Assembly (NCBI RefSeq): GCF_907164915.1
Contig: NC_061862.1
Span: forward strand, 2,790,001 to 2,854,000
Direction: 5' to 3'
DNA from: Impatiens glandulifera
Lineage: Eukaryota; Streptophyta; Magnoliopsida; Ericales; Balsaminaceae
Length of the DNA stretch: 64,000 nucleotides
Part shown: in pieces, positions 13,184 through 24,224 of the stretch
Numbering within the stretch: position 1 is the first letter of the stretch
Layout: each line of letters opens with the position of its first letter
Notes under the pieces: model-generated
The model's database searches: none
What the model was told of the DNA's origin: nothing
Seen by the model: only the letters and a program-made list of their open reading frames with translations
Position numbers and translations under genes: made by a program

Positions 13184-13406
13184 TTACCCTCTCCTTCACT
13201 GCGTTCGTCTGCGAACGACAATAGTCGAAAGTTTCGTTGAAACTCTAAAACATCTGGTGGCTCTTCGAACCATATGAATAGCCGAAATTGCTTCATTAGA
13301 CTATTGGGTGGTTCCTCAAACCATAGGAAGTATTTATAACTCATTAACGACTTATGACCAAAAGTTCTTCGAATATAACTTCAAACCACAAAACGTATCC
13401 AACTTT

Positions 13407-13709
13407 TTATCTTAAATCATGAAATGATTGAAACAGAGGGTCGTTGGCCAAGATTCGGTCTTTGAGACTCTCAAATGCACTAATTGTCAAAGAAAATTGA
13501 GTCATGCCTCGGTCAACTTGATCACAATCGTATGTATCAATGTATGTCGATTGCACTTCCTGTTCGTTAATCACCTTTAGTGGCATCTCGTTTCTCGAGA
13601 CTAATTTTGGGACTTGCAAAGAAATAATCGACAATTTTGCAGTACAGCATATCTCTTCTCCAAACTCAAAATTGTCGCAATTTGTCTCGCATTCCACTTG
13701 AGTCTCCAC
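13407..13709 (-). CDS. short open frame in the retrotransposon interior, unknown
   Basis: A 100-codon frame downstream of the gag-like frame in the same element. It is acidic, with a Cys-containing stretch near its start, but shows no zinc knuckle, protease DTG/DSG or other retroelement motif. It may be a decayed remainder of gag or a non-functional frame. No function is assigned. Confidence 0.3.
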   Translation of the reverse strand: METQVECETNCDNFEFGEEICCTAKLSIISLQVPKLVSRNEMPLKVINEQEVQSTYIDTYDCDQVDRGMTQFSLTISAFESLKDRILANDPLFQSFHDLR

Positions 13710-13784
13710 TTTTTCTTCATCAACACTTGTTTGTTGGGCGACTCAAGGAACCAGACGTGAGGTCTTCCTTCCGTCAACATAGTT

Positions 13785-14018
13785 CTATTTTTTCTCTAAA
13801 ACAACCAACGATTGTTTAAGAGTTTCGCCCTTAACATTTTTCTCTAATTGCATAATCACTTTATGCATTGAGGTCAACATTTCTTCCATTCGGTCGAGTC
13901 GTCGATCATTTCGATCCAATTTTTTATCACTTTCCTGGAACTTCAAACACAACTCTTTTAGTTCGTATTCCGTCTCGAGTTTCACCATTTCCACTGAAAA
14001 GAAAAACTTGATGATCAC
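13785..14018 (-). CDS. gag-like N-terminal coiled-coil frame of the LTR element
   Basis: The frame contains an internal Met (MVKLETEYELKELCLKF) and continues with SDKKLDRNDRRLDRMEEML, then a Lys/Glu-rich tail, 77 codons in all. The RLDRMEEML heptads look like the N-terminal coiled coil of plant Ty3-gypsy gag proteins. There is no zinc knuckle and no downstream pol. The MULE-like dimer at 14186-16492 now separates it from the LTR that would have driven it. It is probably a gag remnant, not an expressed host gene. Confidence 0.55.
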   Translation of the reverse strand: MIIKFFFSVEMVKLETEYELKELCLKFQESDKKLDRNDRRLDRMEEMLTSMHKVIMQLEKNVKGETLKQSLVVLEKK

Positions 14019-14176
14019 TCCTTAACCCCAAAATATAATCCAGTAGCTTCACCAATTTAGTGATAGTCAGGCGTCAGGTTCCAAAATCTATCAGATCATC
14101 TATGCAATGAGTAAATACAGCTTCTCTCTCTTCTTTCAATTAATTAAGAGACAAATGTCTTCTCCCTCCTCTCTAA

Positions 14177-14185
14177 TAGCGGGAG
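14177..14185. repeat. left target-site duplication of the dimeric TIR element
   Basis: TAGCGGGAG at 14177-14185 is repeated exactly at 16493-16501, on the far side of the dimer. A length of 8-9 bp fits a MULE (9) or hAT (8) insertion. Confidence 0.85.
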
Positions 14186-14465
14186 AACCAATTCCCAAAC
14201 TAACCTTATTTCCCGTTCAATTTCCCAAACTAACCTACTTTGTTCATTAATTCCCAAACTAACCTACTTTACTATTCAAACTCAGTTTTTATATTTTAAT
14301 TTTTTTATTGTTTTATTATATTTAAACTTATTATTAAATGTATATATTTAAATTATTATTTTTATAAATTAGATTATTTATATTTTCATGTATATATTTA
14401 CATTCTTATTTATATTTTGATATATATATTTTAAATTATTATATTTATAAATTTTATAATTATAA

Positions 14466-14505
<40 letters not shown>

Positions 14506-16492
14506 CATTTCAATTATTATTTATATAATATAATAAATATTAAATTTACCATCCTCATAAATAATTTGATAAATACTAATATATTTAAAATATTTTAACC
14601 ATAACTATATATAATAATTTATAAAAAATAATTACAATAATTCTTCTCTAAATTATTGACAAGTTTATTTAAATACATATTCAATTACGTTTTTGTATAA
14701 CCTTCTTGACCACACCTTTCTTAAAATTTCATTGGAATAAAATTATCATATTTCTTTCAATCATGTGCTATTAAGAACTCCAATATTAATTTTCTTGAGC
14801 ATATATGAAATTATTAACACTATATTTTATATTAGGTTTGTTCATTACTAAACATATTTGACTTATGTTTTTATTATTATTTCTCGAATGTTTAATCTCT
14901 TATTTTCCACTTTATTTGGTGAAAATTTCAACTATCATGTTTTTTTATAATGTTTTTGTCATTATATTTAAAAAATTCTCATTTATATAATATTAGATTA
15001 ATTTTTTTTAAATAAAAATAAAATATTATATAAAATAATAATTAAAAGTAAATATATATTAAAATAATAATCAAATTTATAAAATTAATAATTTAAATAT
15101 ATATCAAAATATAAATAATCAAATTTATAAAAATAATAATTTAAATAGTTTAATAAAAATAATACTTTAGATATATATATATAATAATAATAATAAGTTT
15201 AAATATAAAAAAATAAAAATAAGAAAAATAAATAAGAAAATTGAGTTTGAATAGTAAAGTAGGTTAGTTTGGGAATAATTGAACAAAGTAAGTTAGTTTG
15301 GGAAGTTGAACAAGAAACCAGTTTAGTTTGGGAATTAGTTTGAACCAATTCCCAAACTAACCTTATTTCCCGTTCAATTTCCCAAACTAACCTACTTTGT
15401 TCATTAATTCCCAAACTAACCTACTTTACTATTCAAACTCAGTTTTTATATTTTAATTTTTTTATTGTTTTATTATATTTAAACTTATTATTAAATGTAT
15501 ATATTTAAATTATTATTTTTATAAATTAGATTATTTATATTTTCATGTATATATTTACATTCTTATTTATATTTTGATATATATATTTTAAATTATTATA
15601 TTTATAAATTTTATAATTATAATTTTAATATATATATATATATATATATTTACATTTCAATTATTATTTATATAATATAATAAATATTAAATTTACCATC
15701 CTCATAAATAATTTGATAAATACTAATATATTTAAAATATTTTAACCATAACTATATATAATAATTTATAAAAAATAATTACAATAATTCTTCTCTAAAT
15801 TATTGACAAGTTTATTTAAATACATATTCAATTACGTTTTTGTATAACCTTCTTGACCACACCTTTCTTAAAATTTCATTGGAATAAAATTATCATATTT
15901 CTTTCAATCATGTGCTATTAAGAACTCCAATATTAATTTTCTTGAGCATATATGAAATTATTAACACTATATTTTATATTAGGTTTGTTCATTACTAAAC
16001 ATATTTGACTTATGTTTTTATTATTATTTCTCGAATGTTTAATCTCTTATTTTCCACTTTATTTGGTGAAAATTTCAACTATCATGTTTTTTTATAATGT
16101 TTTTGTCATTATATTTAAAAAATTCTCATTTATATAATATTAGATTAATTTTTTTTAAATAAAAATAAAATATTATATAAAATAATAATTAAAAATAAAT
16201 ATATATTAAAATAATAATCAAATTTATAAAAATAATAATTTAAATATATATCAAAATATAAATAATCAAATTTATAAAAATAATAATTTAAATAGTTTAA
16301 TAAAAATAATACTTTAGATATATATATATATAATAATAATAATAATTTTAAATATAAAAAAAATAAAAATAAGAAAAATAAATAAGAAAATTGAGTTTGA
16401 ATAGTAAAGTAGGTTAGTTTGGGAATAATTGAACAAAGTAGGTTAGTTTGGGAAGTTGAACAAGAAACCAGGTTAGTTTGGGAATTGGTTCG
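14186..16492. mobile_element. head-to-tail dimer of a ~1.15-kb long-TIR element (MULE-like, non-autonomous)
   Basis: Two almost identical units, 14186-15342 (1157 bp) and 15343-16492 (1150 bp), lie in direct tandem. Each begins with AACCAATTCCCAAACTAACC and ends with the reverse complement (GGTTAGTTTGGGAATT), and its arms are imperfect inverted repeats several hundred bases long around a ~0.4-kb centre. The arms contain repeated CCCAAACTAACCT words. Only the outer edges carry the TAGCGGGAG duplication; there is none at the internal junction. The visible length difference is mostly the (TA)n tract at 14470-14502. No transposase; the long A/T-rich frames inside are low complexity. Confidence 0.88.
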
Positions 16493-16501
16493 TAGCGGGA
16501 G

Positions 16502-17269
16502 GATACTAGAAATCAATTTCTGACACTAAATCTTATGTCTCACCCGATTTCGGTTGTCTCTAAGATGAAGATTTGACGAACCAGGTAAGTTTCAGAGAAT
16601 CACTCACAGTTGACAATATCCTATTTGATCCTTCCTCACGCAAATCCGACCCCAACTCTGATTTCATATGTTTTTCTGTATATCTACGACTCAGACATGC
16701 ACCATCAACGTTCACCAATCCAGATCTTTTCCCCTCAACTTCTCGACCGCACTAATTATTATAAGGTCCGCAACGATCTTCTTCCACCGCACCACTTCTT
16801 TTTCTACTTCGTTTTCTTCTGTTTTGTTATTATTTGATGGCTTCTTTCTCTTCAAATTCACTGATCGATTCTAGAATTTCAATAATCAGAATACAAATTC
16901 CATAGTTTGAATTGAAATAGCACAACATCCTGTTTCTCTCTCTCCATTCAATAAGTATCAGATGTATTTCAGAAATGAAAATCACTGAAATCTGACCTCA
17001 ATTATGTCTTCTCTAATACGTAAATCACTGCTAATTGTCGAACTTATCTGCCGAGATCATCAGGATTTGCTACGAGGTTGATGATCAATTGCAATCACGA
17101 CTGATTCTTTTTCCGATTCTAATCCGATAAGTGACAACCATGAACTAGGATTTAGCTCGTTTCCAGATGGATTTCAATCCAGGTTTCATTTTTCCCCTTC
17201 CGATCAACTAATATGCTAATAACTCACCACACACTTCATTAATTTGCCAGAATTGAGCTCTGATACTAG
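16502..17269 (-). other. leader region of the minus-strand LTR retrotransposon
   Basis: Lies between the dimer insertion and the 5' LTR. The near-match to a tRNA-Met primer binding site (AGTATCAGAGCTC on the minus strand) is at about 17253-17268. Short overlapping plus frames around 16573-16874 have no recognisable domain. Confidence 0.6.
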
Positions 17270-17475
17270 TGTTATACCTTGTAGTAGAATTATATATAAA
17301 TTTTGAACATAAAAGGATAGAAGAATTATATTGAAATGAGTAGTGAAGAATTGATGAAGAAATGAGATAGAACCCTAACTGCTAGGGTGAATACAATAAG
17401 GATGAGGGAGAGAAATTCTAATAAGAATTTTTAACTAAATCATTTCATTACCATTCTTAACAACTAATATTATAT

Positions 17476-18764
17476 GGGAAGAATGTCAATTTTATTTATA
17501 AAGTTGGATGAAGGTGTCAAATTTATTTATTAACTTGTAAAATTTTATTTATGTATACAAACTTGTTTAAAAGTGTCAAATTTATTGAATTTAATAGAAA
17601 TTGTTAACGGTGTTAAAATTCTTTCCAACTGTTCCTGCCATGTCATATCCACGTTATTATATAAATATATTAACTTTATAATCAAATCATTGTTTTCAAA
17701 CGGACCTTATATCTTTAAATAGAAATAAAAATAATATCTTTGTAATTCTTTTCTCATCTTCGCCTCCCCTACCAAACTGTTCCACTTCTCTTCTATTTCA
17801 TTCAATCTATCCACATAAACCACATAAAGATCCTTATAATATTTTTAGTACTGATCTACAGCCACTCCCATTTCATTTAACAAATATTCTTCTAATACAT
17901 TTTTCACCATTCTCATCCCACTTGTCACCTAGACTCCATCTACGTAGAGAGAGAGAAAGCTCTCTGGTTCGGATTAAAGAAAGAAGATTGCTTGACTGAA
18001 GAACAAAAAGAAATAATACAAATTGAATCATTCAGTTAGTTCATTCTCACTAAACCCATTTTCATTCTTCAAACACCCATTAATGAAGAGATTGAAAAGC
18101 TATTATCTTCATCTCAAGCATCCACAAATGATGGTACGAAAATGGATCTTCCCAATATCTATAGCATCAATACTCTCTTTCTACTCTTTCTCACAACCCT
18201 AACTTCCCCAGACGGTACGCCACTTCTTCCGATCTATCGTTCATCACTTTCCTCTTCCGTTTTCGTCAAATCGAAGCTACGTTCAATTCCAATTTCATCG
18301 CTTCCTCCGCCGCCGAGATTTGCATACGTGATGAGAAAATGTTGAAACGAACATTGTTAAATTAAATGAGTGAGAGAGGTTGTAGATCAGTACTCAAAAT
18401 ATTAGAAGGATCTTTATGCAGATAGATTTAGATTGAATGTAATGGAAGAGGGGTGAAACCTGTTTGGTGAGGGAGGAAGAAGATGAGAAGAAGAATTATA
18501 GAGATATTATTTTTATTTTTATTTAAAGATATAAGGTCTGTTTGAAAAAATGATTTGATTATAAAGTTAATATATTTATATAATGACGTGGATATGACAT
18601 GGTAGGAACAGGTGGAAATTTTTTTAACACCGTTAATGATTTCTGTTAAATTCAATAAATTTAACACTTTTTGACAAGTTTATATACATAAATAAAATTT
18701 TACAAGTTAATAAACAAATTTAACACCTTCATCCAACTTTATAAATAAAATTGACATTCTTCCC
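17476..18764. mobile_element. Pack-MULE with ~0.3-kb TIRs and 10-bp TSD
   Basis: The 1289-bp element begins GGGAAGAATGTCAATTTTAT and ends with its reverse complement. The inverted arms run for about 300 bp (GTTGGATGAAGGTGTCAAAT, GTTAACGGTGTT, and so on). AATATTATAT is duplicated at 17466-17475 and 18765-18774. Long TIRs with a 9-11 bp duplication are MULE hallmarks. The interior is not transposase but a host gene fragment (see 18083-18390), which defines a Pack-MULE. It inserted into an LTR, so it is younger than the retrotransposon. Confidence 0.9.
18083..18390 (+). pseudogene. captured 5' part of a GlcAT14-like glucuronosyltransferase gene
   Basis: From the ATG at 18083 the frame reads MKRLKSYYLHLKHPQ and KWIFPISIASI, a type II membrane-anchor start. 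After a one-base slip near 18175 the next frame gives LFLLFLTTLTSPDGTPLLP, KSKLRSIPISSLPPPPRFAY, and after a small deletion KMLKRTLL. This order matches my knowledge of the N-terminus of plant GT14 (core-2/I-branching type) beta-glucuronosyltransferases, Golgi enzymes acting on arabinogalactan. The preceding CT/GA-rich sequence may be captured leader. The catalytic domain is absent and the frame is broken, so no enzyme can be made. Confidence 0.75.
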
Positions 18765-18846
18765 AATATTATATTTATACTATTCTATCAATAATTGCCA
18801 CTTCCACCGTAGTGTAATAGCCCTAATATTATTTCCCCTTGTATCA

Positions 18847-19344
18847 AACCGCTACTCTCATTTGAACTCACCTCCCTTAGTTTCTCCGCCGCCCACTTTC
18901 CCAATTCCAACTTTCCATACCTATTACAACCCCATAATAAAGAACCCTATATAACCGCATCTGGATTCATCATCCCCTTCATGTTTCTTATAGCTTCTTC
19001 GATTAACTCATTCCTGCTTAACGTGTCAACAAGGCAACCGTAGTGTTCTATCAATTGTTTATTCTGTATTCGTTAATCATGAATCTGAAGTAGTCTCTTG
19101 CTTTAATAACCGAACCCAAATGGTTACAAGTTGTTAAGACTCCAATGAAACTGACTTTGTCTAGTTCAAGGTTTGATCTTTGTAAGCATGTGAACATCTC
19201 AATGGCTTTGTTTCCATACCCGTTATTCGCTAGACCTAATATCAATGAATTCCAACATGAAAGTCATTTTCTTGGTGCAGAATTGAACATTATCCATGCA
19301 GATTCGATAATGTCACACTTGTAATACATGTCAATAAGTGTAGT
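18847..19344 (-). pseudogene. PPR protein pseudogene, N-proximal piece
   Basis: On the minus strand: TLIDMYYKC, SAPRK then a stop, LSCWNSLILGLANNGYGNKA, VSFIGVLTTCNHLGSVIKAR, then IEHYGCLVDTLSRN, NPDAVI-stop-GSLLWGCNRYG and KWAAEKLREVSSNESSG. These are PPR motifs followed by the E-type motif. There are stops and a frameshift near 19050. Upstream sequence is cut at 19345 by a CACTA-like end, and the downstream part resumes at 12905 after the retrotransposon. The continuity of ESSG with GYVLM across 5.9 kb confirms the insertion. Confidence 0.85.
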
Positions 19345-19546
19345 CACTAGTAAAAAATGCACCGAGAATCATCGCCGAGAGCGAAAGAATATTAATATCA
19401 CCGAGGGCCAAGGGGTGCTCTCAGTAAAAAAAATTATTATAACCGAGAGCAGAGGTTTGTTCTCGGTAAAAAAAGTTATATTTTGCTCGGGGCGGCCTCA
19501 TTTCTTCCTCTCTTTAGATCCCAAGCTATATCGGATGTTCATTTAG
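19345..19546 (+). mobile_element. CACTA-like transposon end, truncated
   Basis: Begins CACTAGTAAAAAATGC and is followed by subterminal repeats CCGAGAGC / ACCGAGGGC / ACCGAGAGC and inverted TCTCGGT copies (19370-19475), the usual CACTA layout. A second CACTACGGCAACGAGC start is at 19547 in the same orientation. No matching TAGTG terminus with target duplication was found, so the extent is uncertain. It interrupts the PPR pseudogene. Confidence 0.55.
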
Positions 19547-19576
19547 CACTACGGCAACGAGCATCAAAACCGCGTA

Positions 19577-20655
19577 ATGCATTATTGTTAGTGTTTGATT
19601 ATTGCAACAAGATACCACTAACAATTAAATTCCATTGTCCAAAGACTTGAATTTGATAGTGCAATAGATATTTTGGATGAGATTTGTTGATTATTTTGAA
19701 TTTGATTGAAAATTAAAAAATTGAGCATTTTAGTTACAATTTAAATTATGTTCTCTTTTCAACTAATGTTACAAATATTTAATGCCAACTTAAGTTCAGT
19801 CATAGTCCTTAATGGTTCCAACTTTAAGGATTAGAAGGAGAACATTCAGATAGTTCTCGATTGTATGGGCGTTGGACTTTGCGATACGGACAGAGCAACC
19901 CACCACTTCTACGGTTATTAGCTCTTCCGAAGAGAAGACTTAATTTGATAAATGTGATCGCTTTAACCACACGAGTCTTATGATCATAAAGCGTGCAATT
20001 CTGGTGGTGTTTAGGGGTGTTGTGTCTGAGGACACCACCAATGCTAAAGATTATCTTGCAAAAATAGAAAGTGTTTTGTTAAAAGCGATAAGGTTGAAAC
20101 AAGCATTATTCTTAATAACTTGATTTCAATGAGGTATAAGAGTGCAATGGTAATATAAGCGAGTACATCATGGAGATGTCTAATCTTGTATCGAAACTTA
20201 AGGCATTAAAGCTTGATTTGCATGAAGATTTACTTATGCATCTCATTCTGATTTCTTTTCCGGTTCAATTCAACCACTTTAAAGTCAGTTTTAACTGTTA
20301 GAATGAAACGTGAAACCTGAATGAACTAATTTCTCATTGTGTTCAAGAGGAAGAGAAATTGAAACAAGAAAGGACAGAAATTGCTCATCTAACAAGCACT
20401 CTAAGGATAAGGGCAAAAAAAAGAAAGAATGTGTATGTTGCTCAGGGTCTAAATGAAAGTGTTAATAATGACTATTTCTTTTGCAATAAGGCTGGACATC
20501 TAAAGAAAGATTGTAATAAATATCGTGCATGGCGCGAAAAGAAAGGTACATTTCTTAATTTGGTTTATTCTGAAGTTAATTTAACATCAGTACATGTGAA
20601 TACTTGGTGGTTAGACTCCGGTGCTATATTAACTTTAGAACTTATGCTAAATTAA
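19577..20655 (+). pseudogene. Ty1-copia gag fragment, plus-strand arm of an inverted repeat
   Basis: Broken frames give a copia gag, ending in a zinc-knuckle-like CNKAGHLKKDC (first Cys replaced by Tyr-Phe-Phe context) and reaching the protease start WWLDSGA at about 20610. Stops and indels interrupt it throughout. An extra ~0.18 kb at about 19605-19785 is missing from the opposite arm. It is inverted relative to 20681-21587. Confidence 0.8.
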
Positions 20656-20680
20656 CTTTTATTGCATACAACGTGCAATT

Positions 20681-21587
20681 CCGGAGTCTAACCACCAGTA
20701 TTCACAGATACTGATTCTAAATTAACTTCATAACAAACTAAAATAAGAAATGTACCTTCATTTTCGCGTCATGCACGATATTTAGTACAATCCTTCTTTA
20801 GATGTCTAGCCTTATTGCAAAAAAAACACTCATTGTTAACCTTTTTCTTTGCATTTTGACCTTAAGCAGCATCCACATTCTTTCTTTTCTTGTCCTTATC
20901 TCTAGAGGTGCTTGCCAGATGAGCACTTTCTGTCTTTTCTTGCTTCAATCTCTCTTCCTCTTGAACATAATGAGAAATTAGTTCATTCAAGTTTCATGTT
21001 TCTTTTTTACAGTAAAAACTGACCTTAAAGTGATTGAATTGAACCGGGAGAGAAATTAGAATCAGATGCACAAGTAAATCCTCATGCAAATCAAGTTTCA
21101 ATGCCTTAAGTTTCGATGCAAGATTAGACATCCATATGAAGTAATCCCTTATGTGAAGTAATCCTTTATATATTACCATTGCCCTTATACCTCATTGAAA
21201 TCAAGCTCTTAAAAATAGTGTTTGTTTCAACCTTATCGCTTTTAACAAAACACTTTTTCAATTTCTGCAAGGTAATCTTTAACATTGGTGGTGTCCTCAG
21301 ACACAACACCCCTGAACGCTTCCAGAATTACACGTTTTATGATCATAAGACTCATGTAGTTAGAGCGATCTCATTTCTGAAATTTAGTCTTCTCTTCGGA
21401 AGAACTAATAACCGTAGGAGTAGTGGGTTGCTCTGTCCGTATCGCAAAGTCCATGTCCATGCAATCGAGAACTATCTGAATGTTCTCATTCCAATCCTTA
21501 AAGTTGGAACCATTAAGGACTGTGATTGAACTTAAGTTGGCATGATAACTTGTTGCAATAATCAAAAACTAACAATAATGCATGACG
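20681..21587 (-). pseudogene. Ty1-copia gag fragment, minus-strand arm of the inverted repeat
   Basis: Minus-strand frames repeat the same gag: ATSYHANLSSITVLNGSNFK at 21371-21565, then LASKLKALKLDLHEDLL with LPVQFNHFK at 20994-21179, down to the start of the protease at about 20690. A likely leader (21588-22284), primer site (about 22285) and LTR (22298-22879) continue upstream in the same orientation, so this arm belongs to the element at that LTR. No integrase or RT follows; the element stops at the palindrome centre (spacer about 20622-20680). Confidence 0.8.
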
Positions 21588-22297
21588 AATAACAAAACCT
21601 TCTTTGGATTGATTTGATATTCTCATGTAAAAATTTTACAATTGTTACGTGATTATTATCATAGGTAATTATGAATTTCAGTCAACTAGTAATTTTCATT
21701 TAGACCCGATTAGATAGTCGCTTAAATTTCACAGTTACAAATATTAAAAATCCAAACTTAAACAAACTAATTAAAAATGTCATTTGGGTAACATCATAAT
21801 TTAACTTATTTAATTTAAATAAAGAACAATATGATAAAATATAAAATAAGATTAAAACCTAAATAAAAATTACAAGAGTTCGACTCTTTCTTATATTAAT
21901 TTAACTAAATAAATTAATAATATTATTTTTATTTTTCTTAAAATTTTATTTTCCAATAAAATAATTACATAATATTATTTTCTTTAAAATAGCAATTGAA
22001 AAACAATATTATTTCCAAAAAAATATATATTAATATTATCAAATTAGGATTTCAACAACAATTATCAAATTAGGGTTTTTGCACTTGTTCTTATTCTTAG
22101 GATTTCAACCATGATTACCAAATTAGGATTTTTGCACTTGTTCTATATAGATATTCAAATCATTAATTATTTCAACAAACTTCAAACCGTTATCAAACTG
22201 CTAATGATTTATTTTCCCTAAATTCAAAAACAAGAACAAATTCATGTATAAGAATAAGTCTCCATAAATTCAAGAACAAGTTAGCTCTAATACCCAT
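21588..22297 (-). other. probable leader of a minus-strand copia element, with primer site
   Basis: Non-coding AT-rich stretch between gag and LTR. Adjacent to the LTR, the minus strand reads GGGTATTAGAGC, close to the tRNA-Met primer site TGGTATCAGAGC. A TTAGGRTTTTTGCACTTGTTC phrase is locally duplicated near 22070-22145. Confidence 0.5.
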
Positions 22298-22718
22298 TGA
22301 TGGAAATAATTTTCAGTTAAACTAAATCATAGTAATGTCCTACATCATAATACTTGTTTTTTACATAGAAAGACAAAACTAAACACAAACTAAATACATA
22401 ACTGGTCCTTAAACACGATGTTTAAATGAAATTGTCTTAAAAAAGGCAGAAATCTTTAGTTTTCTTTATTATCCGATGACAGGGGATTTAGAGTGGGAGA
22501 GAGTCACCGTGATTAAATCAATTAGTTATTTTATCCACGATTTTATTCCCTTAACTGCCTCATTAATAAACGATACTGATTTCTAATTTGGCTCTTCATC
22601 AAATTAGAAATAACGCAAGATATCTACCGTTTAACATTAATGACAATAATGTTCTTAAGTCAAATCTTAAATAACTTTTGATCAAATAATATTGACTTAT
22701 CATATTCAATGACAATAA

Positions 22719-22749
<31 letters not shown>

Positions 22750-22819
22750 CATTTATATATATACATTTATTTATTTATATTTATATATATATATATACAT
22801 TTATATATATATATACATT

Positions 22820-22865
<46 letters not shown>

Positions 22866-22879
22866 ATTAAATTCTAACA
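22298..22879 (-). repeat. probable copia LTR (582 bp), with a second diverged copy to the right
   Basis: Starts TGATGGAAATAATT next to the primer-site-like sequence and ends TTCTAACA (TG..CA). A diverged partial copy (ACTTAAACTAAATCATA, CGATGTTTGAATGAAAT, GATTAAATCAAT) lies at about 22885-23065, so two related LTRs may be nested here. The copy includes a long AT microsatellite at 22718-22862. Confidence 0.5.
22718..22862. repeat. interrupted (TA)n microsatellite with TACATTTA interruptions
   Basis: Long runs of TA separated by ATACATTTAT blocks. Confidence 0.95.
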
Positions 22880-23257
22880 ATTAATTTCCACTTAAACTAA
22901 ATCATAATACTGGTTCTTTCACATATGAAAACAAGAAATAAATATATATATAGATCCTTAAACATTCGATGTTTGAATGAAATGGTCTTCCAAAAGGGTA
23001 TGAATTCTTAGTTTCTCCGATGATGGAGAGAGAATCCCCATGATTAAATCAATCAAATATTGAGTTAAAATCCCAAAATGCCAGTATTTGAACAAAATTG
23101 GGAAAATATGTGATGCAAAATTCATGAATTATATCAGATATGTAAACTTAAAACAATTAAGTTGAACTAGTGATGGGTGTACTTCCTTTGTAATTTCATT
23201 TTATTACCCGGGTGTCTGGGCCAGATTAATTGTACCTTAACTAATTCCTGGTAGAGG

Positions 23258-23757
23258 NNNNNNNNNNNNNNNNNNNNNNNNNNNNNNNNNNNNNNNNNNN
23301 NNNNNNNNNNNNNNNNNNNNNNNNNNNNNNNNNNNNNNNNNNNNNNNNNNNNNNNNNNNNNNNNNNNNNNNNNNNNNNNNNNNNNNNNNNNNNNNNNNNN
23401 NNNNNNNNNNNNNNNNNNNNNNNNNNNNNNNNNNNNNNNNNNNNNNNNNNNNNNNNNNNNNNNNNNNNNNNNNNNNNNNNNNNNNNNNNNNNNNNNNNNN
23501 NNNNNNNNNNNNNNNNNNNNNNNNNNNNNNNNNNNNNNNNNNNNNNNNNNNNNNNNNNNNNNNNNNNNNNNNNNNNNNNNNNNNNNNNNNNNNNNNNNNN
23601 NNNNNNNNNNNNNNNNNNNNNNNNNNNNNNNNNNNNNNNNNNNNNNNNNNNNNNNNNNNNNNNNNNNNNNNNNNNNNNNNNNNNNNNNNNNNNNNNNNNN
23701 NNNNNNNNNNNNNNNNNNNNNNNNNNNNNNNNNNNNNNNNNNNNNNNNNNNNNNNNN
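23258..23757. other. assembly gap (500 N)
   Basis: Exactly 500 N, the usual placeholder size. Frames crossing it are artefacts. Real distance unknown. Confidence 1.
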
Positions 23758-24224
23758 ATAGCATAACAACACACTATCATGACCTCCCATTTTAATGAAC
23801 ATGCTTATAATGATAATCAAACTTAGATACTTCATGGTGGTAAGTCCCTTAGTACAAAACCAAATAAGTAGGAAATCATTAACAATTGAAAATGTATTTA
23901 CATTCTCATAGAACTTGTTTTGAAGAAAGTTTATTTCATTAAAATACAGAAAATAATAATTAAAAAAACAAGAACCAAAATAATGAATAAAAATGCATGA
24001 CCCAAAAAAAGCATGAAACTCACCCAAAACAAAAGATAAACAGGGTCTTAAATGGATTTCATGGTACTAATGGTCATGTCTTAAATGGATTTCATGTACC
24101 AATGGACATAGTCATGGTTGTGGCATGTATATAAACATAAATATATGTGTTTTCAGATATGCCCATTCAAAAGATAATCTCATTGCCGTAAAGATTTGCG
24201 ATCATTTGAAATAAAGATAGGGAG

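Larger units (their letters stand above)
12906..18846 (-). mobile_element. non-autonomous LTR retrotransposon with nested insertions, 5-bp TSD AACCG
   Basis: Two 278-bp direct repeats (12906-13183, and 17270-17475 joined to 18775-18846) begin TGTTATACC and end TTGTATCA. AACCG is duplicated at 12901-12905 and 18847-18851. Orientation is minus: a sequence close to a tRNA-Met primer site (AGTATCAGAGCTC) adjoins the right LTR inside, and a purine tract (GAAGGAGAGGG) adjoins the left LTR. Without the nested dimer at 14186-16492 the interior is only about 1.76 kb. It carries a gag-like coiled coil but no protease, reverse transcriptase or integrase, so the element must have depended on another element's enzymes. 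It landed in a PPR pseudogene or gene. The LTRs differ at roughly a dozen sites by eye. Confidence 0.93.
17270..18846 (-). repeat. right LTR (5' LTR), split by a Pack-MULE
   Basis: LTR sequence 17270-17475 continues at 18775-18846, 206 + 72 = 278 bp, exactly the length of the other LTR once the inserted element and one copy of its 10-bp duplication are removed. Confidence 0.93.

Noticed and set aside
16145..16516. 123-codon minus frame rich in Tyr, Leu and Phe
   Set aside because: Low-complexity translation of the AT-rich arm of the TIR element dimer.
23167..24027. Long minus-strand open frame of 286 codons
   Set aside because: It exists only because it spans 500 N; the real sequence on each side has no coding features.
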